Positions 27,844 through 35,371 of a stretch of 64,000 bases of DNA are shown piece by piece. Location of the stretch: NCBI RefSeq assembly GCF_014649495.1, contig NZ_BMTD01000016.1, positions 1 through 64,000 of the forward strand. The letters are read 5' to 3'. Numbering within the stretch: position 1 is the stretch's first letter; each line of letters starts with the position of its first letter. Made by a program: the position numbers and the translations under genes. Under the pieces are notes generated by a model, which was not told the origin of the DNA, made no database searches, and worked only from the letters and a program-made list of their open reading frames with translations. This DNA is from Streptomyces filipinensis (GTDB taxonomy: Bacteria > Actinomycetota > Actinomycetes > Streptomycetales > Streptomycetaceae).

Positions 27844-28072
27844 ACCGCGGCCGCAAACGCAACCGCGGCCGCAGCCGTGGCCGCGAGACCGCGCGGCGGG
27901 CTGATCGTCCGGCGCTGACCTCTCCGCCCCAGGCCGGCATGCCGCCCGACGCTGAAGGTGCCGTCGGCCGTCAGGGTGGCATCGCACTCGGCGGAGAGCG
28001 GCTCGGTGAGCCGATGGCGGCCGGACCGCGACATGAGACTGCGGCGCGGGCCGACGAACGGCGAACACGGGG

Positions 28073-28117
28073 AACGCCGTCCGCCGCCCGGTGTGCTGCC
28101 GGACGGCGGACGGCGTT
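28073..28117. terminator. Bidirectional terminator between NRPS and MFS genes
   Basis: A hairpin with 19-bp arms (28073-28091, 28099-28117; one mismatch) and a 7-nt loop lies between the convergent NRPS operon and the MFS gene stop at 28153. GGGGG follows on the plus side rather than T residues. Its position between convergent units supports terminator function. Confidence 0.75.
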
Positions 28118-28152
28118 GGGGGTTCGGTGCGGCTCGGCAACCGTGGCCAGGT

Positions 28153-29517
28153 TCAGTCGACGGGGTCGCCTCCGAACCGCTCCGTGGAGGACGTGTCCCT
28201 GGCTGGTGCGGCCTGGCCCGTGTCGGTGGGCGGCCGGCCTAGACCGATCACGAGCGGTACGGCCAGCACGCTGATCGCGGCGAGGAACATCCAGGGCAGC
28301 GCCGCACCACCCTCCAGCAGCGCTGTGAGCAGCGCCGGGGCGACGGCGGCACCGATCGACCAGGACATCTGGTAGACGCCGAGATAGCGGCCCCGCAGAT
28401 GCTCCGGTGCCATCACCACGCTCAGTTCGCTGGTCGGCGGCGAGCCGAGCATCTCGCCCACGGTGTAGAGCACCATCGCGATCAACAGCCCGACGACCAC
28501 CGCCCAGCCGGGCAGCACAGGCAGTGTGCCGAAGACGACGAACGCCGCCGCGTTGAACAGCAGAGCCAGCACCAGCACCGTCACCGGGCTGCGGGACTCG
28601 ATCCACCGGCTGGCGAGCGTCTGGAGCAGTGCGACCATGGCCGCGTTCAGCACGACGATCACACCGACGATCCAGGCGTCGACAGCGAGGTCGTCCACGG
28701 CGTAGACGGCGAGCAGCACGGAGATCACCGTGGAGGCGAAGACGAAGGAGATGTTCGTCGCGACCAGCCGCAGATACCGGGTGTCCTTCAGTACGGTGAG
28801 ATAGCCGGCCGAGGGCTGCCGGGTGGTTTCGTCCGCTGCCTGCTCCGGCCGGACGGGCTTCGGCTCGTCGGGCTCGGCGCCGGTCGCCTCGCTGGTGTCC
28901 GCGCCCCGCAAGGTGAGAACGAGCCAGCCCGCGACGGCGAAGGTGACCGCGTTGATCACCATGACCGTCCGCAGCCCGGCGACGGTTCCGATACTCAGGG
29001 CCACCGCGGACACGACGCCGCCGAAACCGACGCCGACGTTCCGCATGGCACGCACGAAGCCGAACCAGCGGGCCCGCTCGACGCCCTGGGCGACCAGCAC
29101 GGTGAGTGGACTGTTGCCCATCCAGAAGGCGGTGGAACCCAGTTGCACCACGAATTGCCACCACACGATCTGCCAGGCTGCGTGCGAGAACTGGAAACCG
29201 ATGAATCCAGCCACCGATACCCAGTTGCCCGCGCCGACCACGAGGCGCGGACCGTACTTGTCCAGCTGGTGCCCGATGATCAGTGGAAAGGGCAGGGCGA
29301 GCAGTTGGCCGGCAGTGAGCGCGGCTCCGACGGCGACCAGTGACAGCGTCGTCGTCTTCACGAAGAAGACGACGGTGAACGCCACCACCAACCCGTTCCC
29401 GAGGCTGTCGATCAGATTGGCCGTGACGAAGCGGCCTTTCCCGTTGAGGTCCGGCAGCCCCCAGGCCGTCTGGAACCGCTGCCACGCCGAAGGTGCGGGG
29501 GACTGCTGCGGCATCAT
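28153..29517 (-). CDS. MFS transporter (probable product exporter)
   Basis: 454 residues with about 12 predicted spans and the MFS loop motif region (IIGHQLDKYGPRLVV after span 2). A charged central loop (about residues 205-235, ADTSEATGAEPDEPKPV) is followed by a second half with PEHLRGRYLGVYQMSWSIG. It resembles the MFS_1/TCR_Tet efflux type. The start is 12 bp after the ligase stop, so the two genes form an operon. The likely role is export of the cluster product and self-protection. Confidence 0.9.
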   Translation of the reverse strand: MMPQQSPAPSAWQRFQTAWGLPDLNGKGRFVTANLIDSLGNGLVVAFTVVFFVKTTTLSLVAVGAALTAGQLLALPFPLIIGHQLDKYGPRLVVGAGNWVSVAGFIGFQFSHAAWQIVWWQFVVQLGSTAFWMGNSPLTVLVAQGVERARWFGFVRAMRNVGVGFGGVVSAVALSIGTVAGLRTVMVINAVTFAVAGWLVLTLRGADTSEATGAEPDEPKPVRPEQAADETTRQPSAGYLTVLKDTRYLRLVATNISFVFASTVISVLLAVYAVDDLAVDAWIVGVIVVLNAAMVALLQTLASRWIESRSPVTVLVLALLFNAAAFVVFGTLPVLPGWAVVVGLLIAMVLYTVGEMLGSPPTSELSVVMAPEHLRGRYLGVYQMSWSIGAAVAPALLTALLEGGAALPWMFLAAISVLAVPLVIGLGRPPTDTGQAAPARDTSSTERFGGDPVD

Positions 29518-29529
29518 GGCGTCTTCTCT

Positions 29530-30897
29530 TTACTTCACCGCACCGGCGGGCAGCTCACTCTGGTAGAAGACAGCCGCGCTGCACGCCTTGGCATGCGCTG
29601 CGATGGAGATGATGCCGCCCGAACCGGCCGGCACCACCTTGGCGTAGGATCCGGCACAACCGTCCGGCGTGTAGAACAGGCCGTAGGCCGCATGCCATTC
29701 CTCGGTCTCCCCGGATACCGGGTCCACCACGAGTTCAGAACGCGGCATCACCCTCTGCTGCACGATGCATCCTTCTTCGGCGTAGTTCTCCAGAGCCTGC
29801 CGCCAGGTGGCGTCGTCCGTTTCCCAGCCCACGACGACGCCGACTCCGCCGCCGCGCCCGTTGACCTTCAGGATCAACTGATCGCGCCGCGCCAGGCATT
29901 CGTCGACGAGGTCGGGGTCGGCCTTGAGCGCATCGGTGTTCATCAGGCGGGTCCAGGGCAGCACCCGGTCGACGAGTCGGCACTCGTCCTCGCTGAAGGT
30001 GCGCCGCCACGACGGGTCCGAAAGCAGCGCCATACAGGCCTTGTTGGCGAACACGTTGCTGGAGAGCGGGGTCCACAGCAGTGTCCCGCCCGCCTGGTGC
30101 GCGCGGAGCAGGGGTGCGATCAGGTCCCAGCCGCCGGGCTCCTCGGCGATCTGGTCCGGGACGAAGGCGCGGTAGACCACGTCGATCTTCTTGTCCCCCA
30201 GGTAGAGCGCCCCGTCGCGTTCGTGCACATCGGAGACCTCGGCCAGCAGGATGTCGAAACCCGCTGATCGCAGTGCGGACTGGAAGTTGAGCCAGAGCTC
30301 GCCGTAGTCCCTCATTCCGCCACGCCATTCAAGCATGGCCACCACCGGCTCGCGGCCGGGTGCCACCCGAGCGCCGAAACTGCGGAGCGCCTCGACCACG
30401 GCCCGAATGGGATGCACATAGCCGAGCCGGTGCCGGCGCGCGAAGTCGGCGAAGGCATCCACCTCCAGCGTCGCCTGGGACATCTCACTCGCAAGAGCCC
30501 AGCCGCCGGACTCGCTCCCCAGATTCGTCTCAAGGAGCTTGAACGAGGTGCCGTCGTGGTACATGTCGGCCCGGCCGAAGGAGGGGGGCACCAGGTCACC
30601 GAACCGCCGAATCGCTTCCCATCGGCCGTCGGTGATGCCGAGCACCTTTCGGAAAGCGTCCAGATCTCCGCCGAACATGCGGTCCGGAAGGGAAAAGAGA
30701 ATGTCGATGAGGTGCTGCAGATCTTCGGAGAATTCGCGAAGCTCCCGCTCGGCGACGAAGAGGGGCCTGGCCAGGTACTCGCCGTGCCACGGTACGAGCG
30801 TCGGGAAGTTCTTGACGTGCTGAGCGACCCGGGGCAGGACGCTGCCCGGCGCGCGGAACTCCTCGTTGTACTGGGCCGTTACCCACTCCGCCGACAT
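29530..30897 (-). CDS. ATP-grasp-like amide ligase (glutathionylspermidine-synthase type fold, tentative)
   Basis: 455 residues. The N-terminal part contains LLETNLGSESGGWALASEMS, resembling the preATP-grasp substrate region of glutathionylspermidine synthase-like proteins. The C-terminal half has LILKVNGRGGGVGVVVGWET (Gly-rich loop after a Lys), CIVQQRVMPRSE and EEWHAAYGLFYTPDG, as expected for an ATP-grasp active site. Such enzymes join a carboxylate and an amine through an acyl phosphate. The start at ATG 30897 has GGAGCGGAG upstream. It is divergent from the FemAB-like gene and in an operon with the exporter. The exact family is uncertain. Confidence 0.65.
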   Translation of the reverse strand: MSAEWVTAQYNEEFRAPGSVLPRVAQHVKNFPTLVPWHGEYLARPLFVAERELREFSEDLQHLIDILFSLPDRMFGGDLDAFRKVLGITDGRWEAIRRFGDLVPPSFGRADMYHDGTSFKLLETNLGSESGGWALASEMSQATLEVDAFADFARRHRLGYVHPIRAVVEALRSFGARVAPGREPVVAMLEWRGGMRDYGELWLNFQSALRSAGFDILLAEVSDVHERDGALYLGDKKIDVVYRAFVPDQIAEEPGGWDLIAPLLRAHQAGGTLLWTPLSSNVFANKACMALLSDPSWRRTFSEDECRLVDRVLPWTRLMNTDALKADPDLVDECLARRDQLILKVNGRGGGVGVVVGWETDDATWRQALENYAEEGCIVQQRVMPRSELVVDPVSGETEEWHAAYGLFYTPDGCAGSYAKVVPAGSGGIISIAAHAKACSAAVFYQSELPAGAVK

Positions 30898-30976
30898 GTG
30901 ATCTCCGCTCCTGCTCGCCGATGACCGAGCCCCTCGGTCCGCGATGGCCACTGTTCCACTCCGTTCCCCGTCACGA

Positions 30977-31003
30977 CTCAATCGGGGCTCAATTGGGGCT
31001 CAT
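30977..31003 (-). promoter_or_regulatory. Candidate SARP-binding triple repeat
   Basis: CTCAA at 30977-30981 and 30988-30992 and CTCAT at 30999-31003 recur with an exact 11-bp period, joined by GGGG spacers. On the minus strand this reads ATGAG-TTGAG-TTGAG, the same core and period as at 19771-19786. It lies about 80-105 bp upstream of the ligase start and 290 bp upstream of the divergent FemAB-like gene, so it could serve the ligase-MFS operon or both units. Confidence 0.65.
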
Positions 31004-31292
31004 CTGCTGACCATTGACCCCTGCAGGCACTGAGCACCTGTGTTAGTAATGGATTTCTTGAAACACCGGAATGGACGCCGCTGATTGTTCGGACAAGCAG
31101 GACGAAGCCGCCGGGGCTGTTGCCGCTCCGGAGCCGCCGGTCTCGGTCGGCGACGGCTCACCAACCGTTCGGATCAGCCACGTCAACCGCTCGCCGCGCA
31201 GGTTCGGATCCCGCCTGCGTGAGGCGGCACATTCAGCGTCCGATCGCGCAGCGAGATCGCGGGCACGGTCTGGCAGAGACTTTGGAGGCGCG

Positions 31293-32441
31293 ATGACCGC
31301 CACGACGGACACGTTCGCCGACGCCGTCGGAGGGCTCGGGGACACCGAGTGGGACCGGCTCGCCGACGGGCGGTTCTACTCGTCGGCGCTGTGGCTGCGG
31401 GTGTGCGCCCTCGACCCCGGGGCGGTCTCCGGCGGGCTGCACGTACAGACCCCGGGCGGTGGCCGGGCCGCGATCCCGGTGGCAGCGGTGACCGACGAGC
31501 CCAACCCGGATCTGCGGTGGCACGACCTGCTTACCGCGCGCGGTCTGCCGGCGCCCGAGCCGGGCGGCCTGCTGATCGGCCAGCGCCGAGGCTACCTGGC
31601 GCACCTGCTGACCGGTGAGGGTACCGATCGGGCCGAGGCGGCCGCCGCAGTGCTCGGCGCGGTCCGTGCGCTGCGCTCGCCCGTGCACGGGGCCGAGAAG
31701 ATCGCCCGCGTGGCGATGTACCTGACCACCGGGGACGTGAAGGCGATGCGAGCGGCGGGGGCACGGACCGCCCCGGTCGCCTTGAAGACCGACGCCTGGA
31801 TCGAGATTCCGCCCGGCGGCTTCCCTGCCTGGCTGGATTCGCTGTCGGCGCACCGGGCCCGTCGTATCCGCAGCGAGATAAGGAAGTTCGAGAAGGCCGG
31901 ATACGAGCTGGAGCACCGGACGCTCGCCGAGTCCTGGCAGGACGTCGCCCGGCTGCTGGCCCGTTCGCTGCTGCGCTACGGCAGAACCGTCGACGTGGCC
32001 CCGATGGCTGAGTCATTCCGCATGCAGGGTGAACTCGCCGGTCCACGCGCCCAGGTCGTGCTGTGCTCGCGCCCCGGCGAACCGCCCGTCGGCTTCTGCA
32101 TGTACTACCGCAGGGGCGCAACCGTGTACCTGCGGGCGCTGGGCCTGGACCACGACCGACTCGCCTCGGCCGCCGAGTACTTCAACCTCACCTACTACAT
32201 GGCGGCGCGTCTGCCCGGAGTGCGCTGGGTGCACGCGGGCACCGAGACCGCGCAAGGAAAGGCGCTGCGCGGCGCGAGGCTTCGGCCGCTGTGGCTGCTG
32301 GACCTGTCCGAGGACAGCCCGCTGGCCGGGTACGACGAGGAGATCCGCGCGCACAACCACGCCCTGCTCGCCCGTCTGCGCGACTCCTCGCCCGCGATCT
32401 CCGGCGCCCTGGAGTACGAGCTCTGGGAGCCGTACTGCTGA
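31293..32441 (+). CDS. FemAB/GNAT-like aminoacyl- or acyltransferase (PF13480 type)
   Basis: 382 residues. An N-terminal half with WDRLADGRFYSSALWLRV, a middle HRARRIRSEIRKFEKAGYEL, and a C-terminal half with PVGFCMYYRRGATVYLRALG, YFNLTYYMAARLPGVRW and HAGTETAQGKALRGARLRPL, the layout of BioF2/FemAB-like double-GNAT proteins. FemX relatives transfer amino acids from aminoacyl-tRNA onto amines; others use acyl-CoA. ATG 31293 is chosen for GGAGG 4 nt upstream, although the frame is open from ATG 31071. It is single-gene, facing the PF10014 oxygenase gene. Confidence 0.75.
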   Translation: MTATTDTFADAVGGLGDTEWDRLADGRFYSSALWLRVCALDPGAVSGGLHVQTPGGGRAAIPVAAVTDEPNPDLRWHDLLTARGLPAPEPGGLLIGQRRGYLAHLLTGEGTDRAEAAAAVLGAVRALRSPVHGAEKIARVAMYLTTGDVKAMRAAGARTAPVALKTDAWIEIPPGGFPAWLDSLSAHRARRIRSEIRKFEKAGYELEHRTLAESWQDVARLLARSLLRYGRTVDVAPMAESFRMQGELAGPRAQVVLCSRPGEPPVGFCMYYRRGATVYLRALGLDHDRLASAAEYFNLTYYMAARLPGVRWVHAGTETAQGKALRGARLRPLWLLDLSEDSPLAGYDEEIRAHNHALLARLRDSSPAISGALEYELWEPYC

Positions 32442-32476
32442 GGCCGACCGCCGCCGGGGTGAGCGGGTTCTGCGAC

Positions 32477-32497
32477 GCCCCGGCCCGGGTCCGGGGC
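32477..32497. terminator. Possible terminator hairpin after the FemAB-like gene
   Basis: GCCCCGG (32477-32483) and CCGGGGC (32491-32497) form a 7-bp stem with a 7-nt loop, 35 bp past the stop. The remaining bases up to 32814 show no gene; the next gene converges from the right. Confidence 0.45.
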
Positions 32498-32814
32498 ATG
32501 GGCACCGCTTCCACGTCGCGGTCCTCATGGCCGCGTCCGTGCACGGGGTCGCCATCGGGTGCGGACCGCCGGGAAGGTCGCCGCCGGCACCGGCGTTGCC
32601 GGGAAGGCTCCGGCGTACTGGTGCCGGCGGCGAGTATGTGGTGCACACGGTCCGTGCTCCGGGGAGCTTCGGCGAGGTTCCGGAGAGCCCCAGCGGCGGC
32701 TCCGGCTCGGCGACCTCTTGGCCCCGGCCCTGCACGCGTTGCTCGCCTGGGGCCTGCCGAGCGGTACCGCACCCTGTCGGGTCTCGGCGTCGGTGTGGCG
32801 CCCGGTCCGTGGGC

Positions 32815-33561
32815 TCAGGCCATCGGGTTCATGTCGATGATGAGCATGTCGCGCACTCCCGAGGCGCCCTCGGGGACGATCGGCGAGACCTCGTGCGTGA
32901 TCATGTTGTCGTCGATGAACATGGTGTCGAGCGGCTGGACCAGGGTGGTCTGCACGATGTCGCCGCCGTCGTTGGGGTGGACGGTGGACAGACCGCCGGT
33001 GACGCCCTCGCGGCGCATCAGGTGCATCCCGACGTAGGAGTGCCCGTCGCGGTGGCGGCCCTCGGGAGTGGGGAGTCCGTCGGCGTCGGCGCGGGCGACG
33101 ACGCGGACCAGGTGGACCCCGGTCCGCCACGAGTTGTTTCCGCCCGCTGCGGTCGCCATCCGGGCGTTGAAACCGACCAGGGCGCGCATGGTGGGGCTGA
33201 GCAGGAGGTCCTGGTCGACCGGTTCGAAGAGCCGGTCCTTGCCCTCCCACAGCGGGATGGAATCCTGACGGAAGGCGGCGTGGGGCAGGACCTCGTAGGT
33301 GACAGTGTCGCCGTCGACGACGACGCGCAACCGGCTGTAGCGGCGCTCGCGGTACACGCCGACGCCGTCGACCTCGGTGTCGACCGGCAGGTCCTCCCAG
33401 GCGTCGCGGAGTTCCTCGAGGTCGGCGTCGCTGATCAGCCCGGCGAGTTCCTCCTTGGGTATGACGACGAAGCCCGTGCGGCGGACCTGCTCCGCGAAGG
33501 CGGGTACGCCGTCATGGAGCTGCCGTCCGGTTGTCGGCGTGTCGCTGGTGCTGGCGGTCAT
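32815..33561 (-). CDS. 2-oxoglutarate/Fe(II) dioxygenase, isoleucine-4-hydroxylase family (PF10014)
   Basis: 248 residues. The iron motif is in PEGRHRDGHSYVGMHLMRRE (His-x-Asp), with the distal His in DDNMITHEVSPI (about residue 227), closely following the layout of Bacillus L-isoleucine dioxygenase. Family members hydroxylate free amino acids. ATG 33561 follows AAAGGGG. It lies downstream of the ATP-grasp gene in the same direction, with a hairpin between them. The likely role is hydroxylation of an amino acid building block before ligation. Confidence 0.88.
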   Translation of the reverse strand: MTASTSDTPTTGRQLHDGVPAFAEQVRRTGFVVIPKEELAGLISDADLEELRDAWEDLPVDTEVDGVGVYRERRYSRLRVVVDGDTVTYEVLPHAAFRQDSIPLWEGKDRLFEPVDQDLLLSPTMRALVGFNARMATAAGGNNSWRTGVHLVRVVARADADGLPTPEGRHRDGHSYVGMHLMRREGVTGGLSTVHPNDGGDIVQTTLVQPLDTMFIDDNMITHEVSPIVPEGASGVRDMLIIDMNPMA

Positions 33562-33695
33562 GGTTTTTCCCCTTTGTGCGGGTGTCCCGGTGGCGTCTGC
33601 GTGTACGGCCGGGACGGGTGCGGTTGGTGTCGGGTGCGACCGATGGTCCGGTCACGCCCGGTGACGGCGGTCGCCGGATCGGCCGTCTCGGGTCC

Positions 33696-33722
33696 GGCCG
33701 ACCGGGAGTTCGCCGGTCGGCC
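33696..33722. terminator. Hairpin between ATP-grasp and PF10014 genes
   Basis: GGCCGACCGG (33696-33705) and CCGGTCGGCC (33713-33722) are perfect complements with a 7-nt loop, downstream of the ATP-grasp stop. It could end or attenuate transcription before the dioxygenase gene. Confidence 0.55.
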
Positions 33723-33831
33723 GCACATCTCGGTGCGTGCGGCGGCCGGCCGCCTGTACCGGATGTTCGACAAGATCGGAGCGAGGTCCTGCGCTCGGCT
33801 GCCGTGGCCGGCCGCCCGGACACGCTTCAGG

Positions 33832-35100
33832 TCAGTCCCGTTCCTCGTACTCGACGTGCAGCGTCTGTGCGAGGTGGGCGAGGTAGGCCGCGGCCTCCGC
33901 GTCCGACGCGTGGTGCGAGAGCACGACCGCCGGGTTTCCGGTCCAGTCCGGGTAGGGGCGCAACAGTGCTCCGGGACCCGCGGTCTCCACCACGTAGTCC
34001 ACCCGCGGGTCGGCACGCACCGCCTCCAGGCCCCGTATCCGCTTGACCCGTCCGCCGCCGCCGATCGGCACCAGATAGGCCGCCGCGTGACCGGCCGGGG
34101 CCGGCTCCTCGCGCCAGCAGAGCGGCTCTTGGCCGAGGTGGATGCGCAGCGCCTCGGCGGCCAGGTCGATCCCGCTGCTGACGTGGGTCAGGTGGTGCAT
34201 GTTGCCTCCGCCTCCGAGGCGCGCGGTCATCTCCAGCAGCACCGGCCGTACTCCGCCCACCAGCCGTAGTTCGGTGTGCGTGGTGCCTTCCGTGACGCTG
34301 AAGGCGTGGTGGGCGCCGATCACCTCCGCCTCGATCGCGGCGAGTATCTCGGCCGGTAGCTGGGCGGGGGCCCGGAGCGTGGTCTCCTCGAAGTAGGGCC
34401 CCGTCAGTTCGCCCTTCCAGCTGATGGCGCAGACCCGTACCTGTCCGTGGAACACCAGGGATTCTGCGGAGATCTCCGGCCCGTCCAGGTATTCCTCGAC
34501 CAGCACACCGGTGTCCGAGTGCGATCCGTCGGCGGCGGCCATGTGGGTCTCGACGAGGCTCCAGGTGCGGGCCACGGCCTGCTCCAGGCTGTCCCTGTCA
34601 TCCGCACGGATGACTGCGAAACTGGAGTGGCCGTTCGCCGGTTTGACCACGACGGGAAAGCGCAGGGTCAGCGCGTCGGTCCAGTGGTCCGGATCCTTGA
34701 CGACCACGAAACCGGGCACACCCAGCCCCGCTTCCAGGAGGCGCTGACGCATGCTGCGCTTGTCGCGCACCACGGCCGCCGCCTCCTCGGTCAGCCCGGG
34801 GAAGCCCAGCTCCCGAGCGGCGCGCGCCACGAAGGGAATGACCCTTTCGTTGCCCGACATGATGCCGTCGAAGGGCTCTTGGCGGTGGCGTTCGGTGAGC
34901 GCCGACAACGCGCCGTCCGGGTCGTCGTCGATGTCCAGTGGCAGGAGTTCGACGACCGCGTCCGGCCGCCCGGCGGACTCCAGCGTGTCGTCCCCCCTGG
35001 GGACGAGGATCAGGTCGATGCCGGCACGTTCGGCGGCTTCGAACGCCCAGGGAAACACGGACAACTGACCGACGAGGACGAGTTTCGGGCGCTTCGGCAT
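33832..35100 (-). CDS. ATP-grasp amino-acid/peptide ligase
   Basis: 422 residues. A biotin-carboxylase-type N-terminal domain (PKLVLVGQLSVFPWAFEAAE), LGFPGLTEEAAAVVRDKRSM, then ATP-grasp features: FPVVVKPANGHSSFAVI (Lys and flexible loop), VLVEEYLDGPEISAESLVF, and the Mg site region RPVLLEMTARLGGGGNMHHL with Glu. This is the architecture of BacD/PurK-like ligases that link amino acids. ATG 35100 has GGAGAA upstream. The substrates are unknown; the Dap and hydroxylated amino acids made in the cluster are candidates. Confidence 0.88.
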   Translation of the reverse strand: MPKRPKLVLVGQLSVFPWAFEAAERAGIDLILVPRGDDTLESAGRPDAVVELLPLDIDDDPDGALSALTERHRQEPFDGIMSGNERVIPFVARAARELGFPGLTEEAAAVVRDKRSMRQRLLEAGLGVPGFVVVKDPDHWTDALTLRFPVVVKPANGHSSFAVIRADDRDSLEQAVARTWSLVETHMAAADGSHSDTGVLVEEYLDGPEISAESLVFHGQVRVCAISWKGELTGPYFEETTLRAPAQLPAEILAAIEAEVIGAHHAFSVTEGTTHTELRLVGGVRPVLLEMTARLGGGGNMHHLTHVSSGIDLAAEALRIHLGQEPLCWREEPAPAGHAAAYLVPIGGGGRVKRIRGLEAVRADPRVDYVVETAGPGALLRPYPDWTGNPAVVLSHHASDAEAAAYLAHLAQTLHVEYEERD

Positions 35101-35185
35101 GACGGTTCTCCAAGGATCGGCTGTGTGGAAGGGTCGGAAAGGGCCGCGCCGGCCGGAGCGGTGCTGTGTGAGGTCATCCCGGCGA

Positions 35186-35371
35186 TCACAGGCCGGGGAG
35201 GCTGATGAGCCCGTGGTAGGAGTCGCACTCGGCTGAAGCGTCTGCCGCGCACCGCGCACCGAAGACGCCCGATACGAGGGGCAGGATGGCACCGGGACCG
35301 GGCGTCAGGCGGAGCGCATGACCGACGCGCTGCCCGGCCGTGTCGCGAACGGGCTTGTCCCAGGTTCCCAT
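35186..35371 (-). CDS. 61-residue ORF between SARP1 and the ATP-grasp gene
   Basis: The frame starts at ATG 35371 inside the SARP1 3' end and continues past the SARP1 stop to 35186. G/C at third positions stays about 82% across the 40 codons outside the overlap, as in real genes. It begins MGTWDKPVRDTAGQR and ends with two cysteines followed by DSYHGLISLPGL. There is no ribosome binding site before the ATG, but coupling to SARP1 translation is possible. It stops 85 bp before the ATP-grasp start. Family unknown; it could be a peptide substrate or spurious. Confidence 0.35.
   Translation of the reverse strand: MGTWDKPVRDTAGQRVGHALRLTPGPGAILPLVSGVFGARCAADASAECDSYHGLISLPGL

Noticed and set aside
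22190..27940. A 1916-codon open frame antisense to the NRPS and neighbouring genes
   Set aside because: It is the usual high-GC antisense shadow: its protein is a Gly/Arg/Gln-rich repeat without domains, while the plus strand has complete NRPS, thioesterase and SbnB domains.
29530..30897. Assignment as true glutathionylspermidine synthase
   Set aside because: Only the general preATP-grasp/ATP-grasp pattern is recognisable; glutathione and spermidine are not expected substrates in Streptomyces, so only a fold-level call is made.
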